A DNA stretch of 64,000 nt from Flavivirga sp. 57AJ16. GTDB taxonomy: Bacteria > Bacteroidota > Bacteroidia > Flavobacteriales > Flavobacteriaceae. A program made the position numbers and the translations under genes. The stretch spans positions 227,627 to 291,626 of the forward strand of contig NZ_JAQZAT010000004.1 of assembly GCF_028736925.1 (NCBI RefSeq). Direction: 5' to 3'. The notes under the pieces are model-generated. The model made no database searches. It was not told the origin of the DNA and worked only from the letters and a program-made list of their open reading frames with translations. This document shows, in pieces, positions 47,450-56,620 of this stretch (positions are counted from its first letter, which is position 1; each line of letters begins with the position of its first letter).

Positions 47450-48679
47450 TTATGCATTATTTGAGCCTTTTTTAAGTTCTATGACTGTAATTTCCGGCCA
47501 TATTCCAACACGACCTGGGTACCCTAAATACCCAAACCCCCTATTTACGTTTATATACCGCCCTGATTCTTCATAAATACCCGCCCAATATTTATACCGC
47601 CACTTTATAGGGCTCCATTTTATCCATCCTGGAATTTCAATCCCAAACTGCATACCATGGGTGTGGCCACTTAACGTTAAATGATAATGATAATCATCAT
47701 GGATGACCTCTTCCTCCCAATGACTCGGATCGTGGCTCATTAGTATCTTAAAATCATGTTTTTGCACACCAATGGCCGCTTTCTGCAAATCGCCCGCCTT
47801 CTTAAATCCGCCTTTACCCCAGTTTTCTACGCCCACAATAGCAATTCGCTGTCCGTTCCTTTCAATAAACCTGCTTTCATTTAAAAGCAAATCGTACCCC
47901 ATCTCTTTTTGTAATTCAACTAAATCGGCCAAGTTTTTAGCTTTAGCTTCAGTTGTTGGCCAATCGACATAATCACCGTAATCATGGTTACCCATAACCG
48001 AAAAAACACCGTCCTTAGCTTTTAACGAACCAAATAAGTCCTTCCATGGCAACATTTCTGAAGATTTATTATTAACTAGGTCCCCTGTAAACATTATAGC
48101 ATCGGATGCCTGTTCATTTATAAGGTTTACGCCGTAGGATATCTTTTGTCTATTATCAAAACTCCCCGAATGTATATCACTTATTTGTGTAATTCTATAT
48201 CCATCAAAAGCTTCTGGTAAATCCTCAAAATACATCGTATAATTTAAAACCCTGTATCTATATTTACCTCGATACATTCCGTATAAAAGAGACGTTAAAG
48301 GTATTGCTGCTAAACCTAAAGCAATTTGGCTAATAAATTTACGTCTCGAGGGCAAATAAAATGTTTCTTTTGTTGTTACCAAACGATCATATAAACCTAA
48401 AGCTAATCTTATAATATCTTCACCTAAAAGAATTGGTATGAGCACTAAATTAAAAGACATAAAAGCCAATAAAAAACCAAAAGCATAGCTTTTTGCAGGG
48501 CTTAATACCCTGCCTTCTGAGTTTAATAAAAACTGAAACAAAAAATTACCTACAACTATGACGGCAATGCCAAAAAAAACATAATATATCCAAGTGTTTT
48601 TAACAACTGTTCTTAACGCTTGAAATCCATATATGCTAATTACAGTATAAAAAATAATAAAAATGACCCAACGTAACAT
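47450..48679 (-). CDS. Membrane-anchored calcineurin-like metallophosphoesterase
   Basis: A 409-residue protein with three or four N-terminal membrane helices (about 1-20, 30-50, 65-88) followed by a short basic stretch and the YaeI-like phosphoesterase domain (about 155-400). The metal-binding motifs are in order: QISDIHSGS (about 167), FTGDLVNN (about 198), MGNHDYGDY (about 232), SHDPSHW (about 312) and SGHTHGMQFG (about 335). It probably hydrolyses a phosphodiester or lipid phosphate at the membrane, e.g. UDP-diacylglucosamine-like or other substrates; the substrate cannot be told. It is divergent from polA. Confidence 0.93.
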   Translation of the reverse strand: MLRWVIFIIFYTVISIYGFQALRTVVKNTWIYYVFFGIAVIVVGNFLFQFLLNSEGRVLSPAKSYAFGFLLAFMSFNLVLIPILLGEDIIRLALGLYDRLVTTKETFYLPSRRKFISQIALGLAAIPLTSLLYGMYRGKYRYRVLNYTMYFEDLPEAFDGYRITQISDIHSGSFDNRQKISYGVNLINEQASDAIMFTGDLVNNKSSEMLPWKDLFGSLKAKDGVFSVMGNHDYGDYVDWPTTEAKAKNLADLVELQKEMGYDLLLNESRFIERNGQRIAIVGVENWGKGGFKKAGDLQKAAIGVQKHDFKILMSHDPSHWEEEVIHDDYHYHLTLSGHTHGMQFGIEIPGWIKWSPIKWRYKYWAGIYEESGRYINVNRGFGYLGYPGRVGIWPEITVIELKKGSNNA

Positions 48680-48896
48680 CTCTCTTTTTTTATCAAAGAT
48701 AGTAGGTATTCTAAATTAATGATTACAAAGTAATTCTTATTTAACTAATTGTTAAGAGTTTTATTTATTTTAACTAAAAATCTTTTTTCACTTTTCAATG
48801 ACAAAAATCCATTATTTAATTCCCATATGAAATCCTTTTAAAAGCTATTTTACGATTAACTTTTTGTAGCTTTGGTTTTCTATCAAAATAAACAAA

Positions 48897-51752
48897 ATGT
48901 CAGATAATAAACGTGTCTTTTTAGTTGATGCCTATGCATTGATTTTTCGTGGCTACTATGCCTTTATAAAAAACCCAAGAATTAATTCAAAGGGTGTTGA
49001 TACCTCAGCAATTATGGGATTTATGAACTCCCTTTTAGACGTCATCAAGCGCGAACGCCCAGATCATTTAGCTGTTTGTTTTGACAAAGGAGGTAGCATG
49101 GATCGTGTTGATATGTACGAAGCTTATAAAGCAAATAGGGACGAGACACCTGAAGCGATAAAAATTGCTGTTCCCATTATTCAAGACATTTTAAAGGCCA
49201 TGCACATTCCTATTATGGTCAAGGAAGGTTATGAAGCCGATGATGTTATTGGCACACTTGCCAAACAAGCCGAAAAAGAAGGCTACCAAACCTTTATGGT
49301 GACTCCCGATAAGGATTTTGCGCAATTGGTCTCTGAAAATATCTTTATGTACCGCCCCGTTTTTGGTGGCGGTTACGAAACTTGGGGCATTCCCGAAGTT
49401 CAGAAAAAATTTGAAGTTACCGACCCTTTGCAAGTCATCGACTTTTTAGGAATGATGGGCGATTCCAGTGATAATATCCCCGGACTTCCTGGCGTTGGTG
49501 AAAAAACAGCCAAAAAGTTTTTAGCACAATACGGTAGTATGGAAAACCTCTTAGCCAATACCCATGAGCTGAAAGGCAAGATGAAGGAAAAAATTGAAGC
49601 AAATGGTGAGTTGGGAATCTTATCAAAAAAATTGGCGACCATTATGCTGGATGTTCCGGTAACTTTTGATGCCAAAGATTTCGAATTAGACCACCCCGAT
49701 ATTCCTAAAGTAACTGAAATCTTTCAGGAATTAGAATTTAGACGTTTAATTGACAATTTCAATAAAACATTTACTGCTAGTAGCGAAACTCCGCAAACAG
49801 ATACCACGTTAACCACAAAACAGCCAGAAACAAAAGCGACACCTAAAGAACAAGCCTCTGCCGGAGCAGGGCAATTTTCTTTATTTGGAGGTGATATTTC
49901 AGATTCAAAAACCTCTGAAACCCCTTCAGAATATACACGAAGAACAGCCGAAACAACCCCTCATTTTTATCAAAGTGTAGATTCTGGAATAGCCACCAAA
50001 CTTTTCATTAAAAATTTAATGAATCAAACTTCTGTATGTTTTGACACTGAAACCACAGGTATAAATCCTATTACTGCAGAACTGGTTGGCATCGCTTTTT
50101 CCTGGGAAGTAGGCAAAGGGTTTTATGTGCCATTTCCAGAAGAAAAAACAGAAGCACAAGCCCTTATTGAACAATTACGCCCGTTTTTTGAAAATGAGGG
50201 CATTCAAAAAATTGGTCAGAATTTAAAGTATGATATTAAAGTGCTGGCTAAATATAATATGGATGTTAAAGGCAAATTGTTCGATACCATGTTGGCGCAT
50301 TATCTTATCAACCCAGATATGCGGCATAACATGGATGTATTAGCAGAAACATATTTAAACTATACACCTATTTCTATTGAAACGTTGATTGGGAAAAAAG
50401 GAAAAAACCAATTGTTGATGCGAGATGTTCCTTTAGAAAAACAAACCGAATATGCGGTTGAGGATTCCGATATTACACTTCAATTAAAAGAGCATTTTGA
50501 AAAAGAACTGGGCGAAGCTAATACTCAAAAACTTTTTGATGATATTGAAGTACCATTGCTCCGCGTATTGGCATCTATGGAATTAGAAGGTATTAATCTA
50601 GATAAAAAATTCCTAAATGCCCTTTCGGAAGAGTTAAATAAAGACATTGCTTCATTAGAAGCTGAAATTTACAAGGCTGCTGGTGAAGCATTTAATATAG
50701 CATCACCAAAGCAGCTAGGGATCATTCTTTTCGAAAAATTAAAGCTTGTAGATAAGCCTAAAAAAACCAAAACCGGTCAATATGCCACCTCTGAGGATAT
50801 TCTATCCTATTTAGCAAAAGAACATGAAATCATTCAAAATATTTTAGATTATAGAGGTTTGGCAAAACTAAAAAGCACTTATGTAGATGCATTACCAGAT
50901 CAGGTAGAAGCATCCACTGGTCGTGTACATACAGACTATATGCAAACTGTTGCTGCTACTGGTAGATTAAGCAGCAACAATCCTAATCTTCAAAATATTC
51001 CTATTCGTACCGAACGCGGTAAACAGGTAAGGAAAGCTTTTATTCCACGAAACAAGGATTATACACTTTTAGCTGCGGATTATTCTCAAATAGAGCTCCG
51101 TATTATTGCGGCCTTAAGTGAAGAGGAAACCATGATTTCTGCGTTTAAAAATGGAGAAGATATCCATGCATCAACAGCTTCAAAAGTATTTAATGTGCCG
51201 TTAAATGAAGTGACGCGCGAACAGCGCAGCAATGCCAAGACCGTTAATTTTGGTATTATATACGGTGTTTCAGCTTTTGGGCTAAGTAATCAAACGGATT
51301 TATCGCGAAGTGAATCTAAAGAACTCATCGATACGTATTATGAGACCTATCCCAAACTCAGAAACTTTATTAGCGAACAAGTTGATTTTGCCAGGGACCA
51401 TGGCTATGTACAAACGGTACTGGGGCGGCGGCGCTATTTAAAAGACATTAATTCCAGAAATGCCGTTGTTCGTGGTGCTGCCGAACGTAATGCGGTAAAT
51501 GCACCCATACAGGGTAGTGCAGCAGACATTATTAAAATAGCCATGATCAATATTTATAACAAACTTTCAGCAGGAAATTATAAATCTAAAATGCTTTTAC
51601 AAGTACATGACGAATTGGTTTTTGATGTCTATAAACCAGAACTGGAAACCATTAAGTCCCTTGTTAAGACCGAAATGGAAAACGCTTACACGTTATCTGT
51701 TCCTTTAGATGTTGATTTAGATATTGGTGATAACTGGTTGGAGGCGCATTAA
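48897..51752 (+). CDS. polA: DNA polymerase I
   Basis: A 951-residue enzyme for repair and Okazaki-fragment processing. The 5'-3' exonuclease domain (about 1-295) has LVDAYALIFRGYYA, the metal motif YEADDVIGTLA and GDSSDNIPGLPGVGEKTA. A low-complexity linker (about 300-350, rich in T, P, K, E) follows. The 3'-5' exonuclease domain keeps its catalytic acidic residues (CFDTETTG, about 380; IGQNLKYDIKVL; YAVEDSDITLQL), so proofreading should be active. The polymerase domain has NPNLQNIPIRTERG, AADYSQIELRIIAAL (about 727), the finger motif RSNAKTVNFGIIYG and QVHDELVFDV (about 901). It is complete and single-copy here. Confidence 0.98.
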   Translation: MSDNKRVFLVDAYALIFRGYYAFIKNPRINSKGVDTSAIMGFMNSLLDVIKRERPDHLAVCFDKGGSMDRVDMYEAYKANRDETPEAIKIAVPIIQDILKAMHIPIMVKEGYEADDVIGTLAKQAEKEGYQTFMVTPDKDFAQLVSENIFMYRPVFGGGYETWGIPEVQKKFEVTDPLQVIDFLGMMGDSSDNIPGLPGVGEKTAKKFLAQYGSMENLLANTHELKGKMKEKIEANGELGILSKKLATIMLDVPVTFDAKDFELDHPDIPKVTEIFQELEFRRLIDNFNKTFTASSETPQTDTTLTTKQPETKATPKEQASAGAGQFSLFGGDISDSKTSETPSEYTRRTAETTPHFYQSVDSGIATKLFIKNLMNQTSVCFDTETTGINPITAELVGIAFSWEVGKGFYVPFPEEKTEAQALIEQLRPFFENEGIQKIGQNLKYDIKVLAKYNMDVKGKLFDTMLAHYLINPDMRHNMDVLAETYLNYTPISIETLIGKKGKNQLLMRDVPLEKQTEYAVEDSDITLQLKEHFEKELGEANTQKLFDDIEVPLLRVLASMELEGINLDKKFLNALSEELNKDIASLEAEIYKAAGEAFNIASPKQLGIILFEKLKLVDKPKKTKTGQYATSEDILSYLAKEHEIIQNILDYRGLAKLKSTYVDALPDQVEASTGRVHTDYMQTVAATGRLSSNNPNLQNIPIRTERGKQVRKAFIPRNKDYTLLAADYSQIELRIIAALSEEETMISAFKNGEDIHASTASKVFNVPLNEVTREQRSNAKTVNFGIIYGVSAFGLSNQTDLSRSESKELIDTYYETYPKLRNFISEQVDFARDHGYVQTVLGRRRYLKDINSRNAVVRGAAERNAVNAPIQGSAADIIKIAMINIYNKLSAGNYKSKMLLQVHDELVFDVYKPELETIKSLVKTEMENAYTLSVPLDVDLDIGDNWLEAH

Positions 51753-51889
51753 CACCCCCTCTTCCCTCTTTTAAACTTTGAGGGAATCGTTTTTAAATCA
51801 GAAAGATTAGGCAATAGTTTAGTATAAACATTGAAAGTTTCATAAAAGAAAGAAATTTCAACTTTTTTAATTATCTTACCCTTAACATA

Positions 51890-52037
51890 ACACCCCTGTA
51901 GTCCCCTCAAGGGGACATTCCTAAAAATTAAGCCTTTGTGCAAAAACCTGGGCCTTTAAACCTATAACCATGTAACGACCTAAAGGCACAATAATTAAAC
52001 GTAAATAAATATCCCCTTGAGGGGATCATAGGGGTGT
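51890..52037. repeat. Palindromic-ended repeat, copy 1
   Basis: 148 bp bounded by ACACCCCTGTAGTCCCCTCA (left) and its near complement ending AGGGGTGT (right), with inner landmark AAGCCTTTGTGCAAAAACCT. Copy 2 lies at 52126-52272 in the same orientation with only a few differences. Both copies are MITE-like and have no ORF. Confidence 0.88.
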
Positions 52038-52057
52038 CAAGTATAGAACTTTAATAA

Positions 52058-52126
52058 TATGACGCTAAAAGACAAGGTGAACTAGAAGCTTACGGAGTTA
52101 AATTCCTAAGGTTTTCATTTGAAAAA
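52058..52126 (+). pseudogene. Remnant of a DUF559-type endonuclease domain
   Basis: A short open stretch between the two palindromic repeats encodes YDAKRQGELEAYGVKFLRFS followed by FEK. This matches the terminal helix-strand of DUF559 (Vsr-like endonuclease fold) proteins, where an ...ELE-x-x-G-V-x-F-LRF motif is typical. It is preceded by an in-frame TAA and runs into repeat copy 2, so only about 23 codons remain. It looks like a crumb of a former gene carried or interrupted by the repeats. Recognition is from the motif only. Confidence 0.5.
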
Positions 52127-52272
52127 CACCCCTGTAATCCCCTCAAGGGGACATTCCTAAAATTAAGCCTTTGTGCAAAAACCTGGGCCTTTAAACCTAT
52201 AACCATGTAACAACCTAAAGGCACAATAATTAAACGTAAACAAATATCCCCTTGAGGGGATTATAGGGGTGT
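52126..52272. repeat. Palindromic-ended repeat, copy 2
   Basis: 147 bp, same orientation as copy 1 at 51890-52037, with ends ACACCCCTGTAATCCCCTCA and the AGGGGTGT arm. It lies 45 bp past the stop codon of the radical SAM gene on the other strand. Confidence 0.88.
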
Positions 52273-52317
52273 CCGAACATAGAAGTTTATTAAATAAAAA
52301 AAGCTCTGAACCAAAAA

Positions 52318-54264
52318 CTACCGCCGCTTCTTCTTAGATTTAAACTTCGCTTTATTTTTTCTCTGGTTAAAGGGAATGGCATCATCAAAAGTATGCTTAG
52401 GTTTACCAGGCTTATTTTTTCGCCATTTGTCGTTTTCCGGTAATAAGACTTTTAACAAATCTTGACGCCCCAATTTATTTAAGGTCCTTCTAATCCAATC
52501 TTTATTTTCCTTTTTATACCAAAAGAAAAATCGGTGTTGCTCGTCTTTTTCTTTACGTGTTTTTGGCGTTTTTACTTTTTTAAGCGTATAAGGATGATAG
52601 CCGCTGTAGTAAATAACGGTAGCCACTGTCATAGGAGTCGGCGTGAAACCTTGTACCTGCTCAAGCTGAAAACCCATATCTTTCGTTTCGGCAGCAAGGT
52701 TGGCCATGTCTTCGACCTCGCAAGCCGGGTGATTCGATATAAAATAAGGAATCAGCTGTAGCTTTAAATTTTTCTTAATATTAATCTTATCAAAACGCTC
52801 TTTAAACTTGTGAAAATAGGTAAACGATGGCTTGCGCATCAATTTCAAAACAGGATCGCTCGTATGTTCTGGAGCTACTTTTAGCCTACCAGATACATGC
52901 TTGGTCATCACCTCTTCGGTATAATCATCCAATTCCTTAGCATCTGCATTTTTATTAAACTCAGGCACCAACATGTCATGACGAATCCCACTACCAATAA
53001 AGGATTTTTTTACTTTTGGATGACTATCAACGGCTTGATACAATTTGGTTAAAGGCTTATGAGAGGTGTCTAAATTACTACAAATAACTGGAGAGATACA
53101 GGAAGGCGCTACGCACTTGTCGCATATAGACTGTACTTTACCTTTCATTTTATACATATTTGCACTTGGCCCGCCAATATCCGATAAGTAACCTTTAAAA
53201 TCTGGCATATTTGCCACGGTGTCGACTTCACGTAAAATGGACTCCTGACTACGGGATGCAATAAACTTCCCCTGGTGCGCAGAAATAGTACAGAAGCTAC
53301 ACCCGCCAAAACAACCACGATGTATGTTTATAGAAAACTTAATCATTTCAAACGCAGGAATCGGTCCCCGTTTGTTATATTTAGGATGTGGCAAACGCGT
53401 ATATGGCAAATCGAAAGAAGCATCAATTTCCTCTTCCGTCATGGTAGGATATGGCGGATTGATCATCAAGGTCTTCTCGCCTACTTTCTGAAAAATACGC
53501 CGCGCAGCCAACTTATTGGATTCCTGCTCAATAGTTTTAAAGTTAGATGCAAAAGCTTTCCCGTCCTTTAAACATGTTTCGTGCGATACAATTTCAACAT
53601 CTTCCCAATGACTATTCTTGGGTATTTTAGCCCCTTTATCTAAAAGTAATGCCGTTTGCTTTATAGTGGTAATACTACTAAAAGGCACCCCTTTTTGCAA
53701 CAAGCGTACAACCTCCCTTAAAGGCTGTTCTCCCATACCGTAAACCAACATATCTGCTTTTGAGCTTTCTAAAATAGTAGGCATTAATTTATCGCTCCAA
53801 TAATCATAATGCGTTACACGACGCAACGAAGCTTCAATACCACCAATTAGAACAGGAACCTCGGGCCATTTTTCTTTTAATATTTTAGAATAGACTGTTG
53901 TGGCATAATCTGGTCGAAAACCAATATCACCATTTGGCGTATACGCATCTTTATCACGGCGTTTTTTATTAGCATTATAATTGCTAATCATAGGGTCCAT
54001 ACAACCTCCGGTAACTCCAAAAAACAATTTTGGAGCACCCAATTTAACAAAATCCTGAAGGTTATCATTAACATTAGGTTGTGGCACCACGGCTACGCGC
54101 AAACCATAACTTTCTAAAATACGTCCAATAACTGCTGGTCCAAACGACGGGTGGTCTACATAAGCATCACCGCTAAATAAGATAACGTCCAGCGCTTCCC
54201 ATCCGCGTATTTTAACCTCTTTGTTTGTGGTAGGCAACCAGTCTGAAAGCTTTAATTCTTGCAT
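52318..54264 (-). CDS. YgiQ family radical SAM protein
   Basis: A 648-residue protein of the YgiQ/UPF0313 family, function not established. The N-terminal cobalamin-binding-like domain contains GWEALDVILFSGDAYVDHPSFG (about 24-45) and LIGGIEASLRRVTHYDYWSD. The radical SAM domain carries the cluster motif GCFGGCSFC (about 313-321, CxxxCxxC), and a second cysteine group CDKCVAPSC follows near 380. The C-terminal tail (about 600-648) is Lys-rich and probably disordered, ending KSKKKRR. The frame is open 17 codons upstream (to 54315); the ATG at 54264 (MQELKLSDWLPTT) is the usual start. It is monocistronic. Confidence 0.94.
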   Translation of the reverse strand: MQELKLSDWLPTTNKEVKIRGWEALDVILFSGDAYVDHPSFGPAVIGRILESYGLRVAVVPQPNVNDNLQDFVKLGAPKLFFGVTGGCMDPMISNYNANKKRRDKDAYTPNGDIGFRPDYATTVYSKILKEKWPEVPVLIGGIEASLRRVTHYDYWSDKLMPTILESSKADMLVYGMGEQPLREVVRLLQKGVPFSSITTIKQTALLLDKGAKIPKNSHWEDVEIVSHETCLKDGKAFASNFKTIEQESNKLAARRIFQKVGEKTLMINPPYPTMTEEEIDASFDLPYTRLPHPKYNKRGPIPAFEMIKFSINIHRGCFGGCSFCTISAHQGKFIASRSQESILREVDTVANMPDFKGYLSDIGGPSANMYKMKGKVQSICDKCVAPSCISPVICSNLDTSHKPLTKLYQAVDSHPKVKKSFIGSGIRHDMLVPEFNKNADAKELDDYTEEVMTKHVSGRLKVAPEHTSDPVLKLMRKPSFTYFHKFKERFDKINIKKNLKLQLIPYFISNHPACEVEDMANLAAETKDMGFQLEQVQGFTPTPMTVATVIYYSGYHPYTLKKVKTPKTRKEKDEQHRFFFWYKKENKDWIRRTLNKLGRQDLLKVLLPENDKWRKNKPGKPKHTFDDAIPFNQRKNKAKFKSKKKRR

Positions 54265-54315
54265 AACTTTGCAAAAGTAGTCAAAAATTGACTCTAAAAT
54301 AGAATAGCTAAACAA

Positions 54316-54610
54316 ATCACAGCTATAATTGATTATTAGCCCCTTAAAATGTTTAATTTAGATTCCCGCTTTCACGGGAATGGCAACGTTAATGTCAGTA
54401 TGGACCATACTTTATTAACGATAACATATATCGCTAACAAGTGAATCCTGAATTCTAAAATTATCCCAACGAGAAAAAGGGGTTGTTAAAACAGGGTTAA
54501 ATTCTAACAACAACCATTTAAACACGTTAATAAGCAGCCATTAAAATTTGATATCCAACACACAATTTATCTATAAATCTTCATGTGTAAATTTTACATG
54601 AAATTATCTC
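54316..54610. other. Interval upstream of the YgiQ gene and rplM
   Basis: No ORF is supported. A small palindrome ATTCCCGCTTTCACGGGAAT at about 54361-54380 belongs to the CCTGCCTTCGCAGGAAT-like hairpins seen elsewhere (46700, 57605). Confidence 0.45.
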
Positions 54611-54620
54611 ACTTCACTAT

Positions 54621-54650
54621 TTGGTAATCAAATATATAATCGTAAATTTG
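54621..54650 (+). promoter_or_regulatory. Promoter of rplM-rpsI
   Basis: TTG (54621-54623), a 19-bp spacer and TAAATTTG (54643-54650) match the Bacteroidota consensus exactly, with the same spacing as the tRNA-Gln promoter. The leader is about 40 nt. Confidence 0.8.
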
Positions 54651-54698
54651 CAAACTCTTTTTGAGAGAGGAATGTTTAATAAATAAAAAATAATTAGT

Positions 54699-55154
54699 GT
54701 GAATACATTAAGCTACAAAACGATTTCAGCCAACAAAGCTACTGTAAACAAGCAGTGGGTTTTAGTTGATGCTGAAGGTCAAGCACTTGGTCGTCTCGCT
54801 TCAAAAGTCGCAAAACTTTTAAGAGGTAAGCACAAGCCAAACTTCACACCACATGTTGACTGCGGCGATAACGTTATTGTTATCAATGCAGAAAAAATCA
54901 ACTTATCTGGAAACAAATGGACCGAAAAGACGTACATTCGTCACACAGGTTACCCAGGTGGTCAAAGAAGTTTAACTGCTACGGAATTGTATGGGAAAGA
55001 CCCAGCAAGGGTAGTAGAAAAAGCAGTAAAAGGAATGTTGCCTAAAAACAAATTAGGTGCAGATTTATTCCGTAATTTAAACGTTGTTGTTGGTTCAACT
55101 CATACACATGAGGCCCAAAAACCTAAAACAATTAACTTAAACGAATTCAAATAA
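54699..55154 (+). CDS. rplM: 50S ribosomal protein L13
   Basis: A 151-residue early-assembly protein of the large subunit. Family segments are visible: WVLVDAEGQALGRLASKVA (about 20-38), LRGKHKPNFTPHVDCGDNVIV and YIRHTGYPGGQRSLTATEL. Translation starts at a GTG, with an A-rich upstream stretch (AATAAATAAAAAATAATTA) in place of a Shine-Dalgarno sequence. It ends in TAATG, overlapping the rpsI start by one base, so the two genes are translationally coupled. Confidence 0.98.
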   Translation: MNTLSYKTISANKATVNKQWVLVDAEGQALGRLASKVAKLLRGKHKPNFTPHVDCGDNVIVINAEKINLSGNKWTEKTYIRHTGYPGGQRSLTATELYGKDPARVVEKAVKGMLPKNKLGADLFRNLNVVVGSTHTHEAQKPKTINLNEFK

Positions 55155-55540
55155 TGGAAGTAATTCACAAAATTGGCCGTAGAAAGACGGCTGTTGCTCG
55201 TGTGTATGTGGCCCCAGGAAAAGGGAACATCACGATTAATAAAAAAGACATAACGTCTTACTTTACTACTGCAACATTACAGTATAAAGTAAAACAACCT
55301 TTAGTTATGACTAACAATGATAGCAACTTTGATATTACAGTTAATGTATTTGGAGGAGGTATTACAGGTCAAGCAGAAGCTGTTCGTTTAGCAATATCCC
55401 GCGCTATGTGCGAGCTTGATGCTGAAAACAGATTAACTTTAAAACCAGAAGGTTTATTAACTAGAGATCCAAGAATGGTAGAGCGTAAAAAATTCGGACA
55501 GAAAAAAGCGCGTAAGAAATTCCAGTTCTCTAAACGTTAA
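55154..55540 (+). CDS. rpsI: 30S ribosomal protein S9
   Basis: A 128-residue small-subunit protein whose basic C-terminal tail (KKFGQKKARKKFQFSKR) reaches the P-site tRNA. Family motifs are IGRRKTAVARVYV (7-19), GGGITGQAEAVRLAISRA and LLTRDPRMVERKKFG. The ATG overlaps the rplM stop codon by one base. The last residue is Arg, as needed for function. Confidence 0.98.
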   Translation: MEVIHKIGRRKTAVARVYVAPGKGNITINKKDITSYFTTATLQYKVKQPLVMTNNDSNFDITVNVFGGGITGQAEAVRLAISRAMCELDAENRLTLKPEGLLTRDPRMVERKKFGQKKARKKFQFSKR

Positions 55541-55606
55541 AATCCTCAACTCGATTGGGGATCTGTTTCTAGGTTATCTCAATCTTGTTGAAATTGAAAA
55601 ATTTAA

Positions 55607-55636
55607 ACAGATCCTGAAACAAGTTCAGGATAAAAA
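55607..55636. repeat. CTGAAACAAGTTCAG hairpin
   Basis: TCCTGAAACAAGTTCAGGAT is a perfect small palindrome in the 218-bp gap between rpsI and rpsB. It is followed by A rather than T on the plus strand, so it is not a plus-strand terminator. It may be a dispersed repeat (compare 4906 and 45858). Confidence 0.45.
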
Positions 55637-55758
55637 AAACTAGTTATTGTTGTCCTAGTCCAAAAGACAGGATTTAGTTTAGCATCTAAATGGTTAAGGC
55701 GATTTAAAGAATGACCTCTTGATCATTGCTAATTCAACAGAACGTAAACTATTACAAA

Positions 55759-56535
55759 ATGGCAGTAGAAGTAAAAGAATTACTTGAAGCAGGTGTACAC
55801 TTCGGTCACCTGACGCGTAAGTGGGATCCAAACATGGCTCCTTACGTATATATGGAGCGCAACGGCATCCATATTATCAACCTTTATAAAACAGCGGCAA
55901 AAATTGATGAAGCATGTGCTGCATTAAGCAAAATTGCCAATTCAGGTCGCAAAATTTTATTCGTTGCAACAAAAAAACAAGCAAAAGATATTGTAGCAGA
56001 AAAAGCAGGTTCTATTAACATGCCTTACATCACAGAAAGATGGCCAGGTGGTATGTTAACCAACTTTGTTACTATTAGAAAAGCTGTAAAAAAAATGGCT
56101 TCCATTGATAGAATGAAGAAAGATGGCACATTTATGACGCTTTCTAAAAAAGAACGTTTACAAGTAGATCGTTTAAGGGCTAAGTTAGAAAAAAACTTAG
56201 GTTCTATTAGCGATATGACTCGTTTACCAGGCGCTTTATTTGTTGTAGATATTAAACGTGAGCATATCGCGATTAAAGAAGCACAAAAATTAAACATTCC
56301 TATTTTTGCAATGGTAGATACCAACTCGGACCCACGTCAAGTTGATTATGTAATCCCTGCAAATGATGATGCTTCTAAATCAATTGATAAAGTTTTATCT
56401 CACGTTGCAACTTCAATCGCTAATGGCTTAGCCGAACGTAAAGCAGAAAAGGATGCTTCGGCATCTGCTACTGAAGCTCCAAAGGCTAAAGCTGCTCCAA
56501 AAGCTAAAACAGTTGCAGCCGAAGAAGAAGAATAA
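55759..56535 (+). CDS. rpsB: 30S ribosomal protein S2
   Basis: A 258-residue small-subunit protein. From the chosen ATG at 55759 it opens MAVEVKELLEAGVHFGHLTR, the standard start; an in-frame ATG 11 codons upstream adds only non-conserved residues. Family blocks are KWDPNMAPYVYMERNGIHIINL, ATKKQAKDIV, RWPGGMLTNF and VDTNSDPRQVDYVIPANDDA. The C-terminal 30 residues are an Ala/Lys/Glu tail (KAKAAPKAKT). It is followed by tsf, the classical pair. Confidence 0.98.
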   Translation: MAVEVKELLEAGVHFGHLTRKWDPNMAPYVYMERNGIHIINLYKTAAKIDEACAALSKIANSGRKILFVATKKQAKDIVAEKAGSINMPYITERWPGGMLTNFVTIRKAVKKMASIDRMKKDGTFMTLSKKERLQVDRLRAKLEKNLGSISDMTRLPGALFVVDIKREHIAIKEAQKLNIPIFAMVDTNSDPRQVDYVIPANDDASKSIDKVLSHVATSIANGLAERKAEKDASASATEAPKAKAAPKAKTVAAEEEE

Positions 56536-56558
56536 ATTAACAATTACACAATACAAAT

Positions 56559-56606
56559 AAGTCGTTTAATTCTTTTCTTAACCGAAATTATTTGAACGAC
56601 TTTTTT
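56559..56606 (+). terminator. Hairpin with U-run between rpsB and tsf
   Basis: AAGTCGTT (56559-56566) pairs with AACGACTT (56595-56602), followed by TTTT. The loop is long (about 28 bases), so read-through is likely. It may act as a partial terminator that sets the S2 to EF-Ts ratio. Confidence 0.5.
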
Positions 56607-56620
56607 AAATTAGAAAAGAT

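Noticed and set aside
51749-51943. Minus-strand ORF of 64 codons after polA
   Set aside because: It starts inside a palindromic repeat and has no family features.
53275-53571. Plus-strand ORF of 98 codons inside the YgiQ gene
   Set aside because: Antisense to a well-conserved radical SAM domain; a shadow.
55607-55636. Terminator between rpsI and rpsB
   Set aside because: The palindrome is followed by A, not T, on the coding strand; it fits a dispersed palindromic repeat better.
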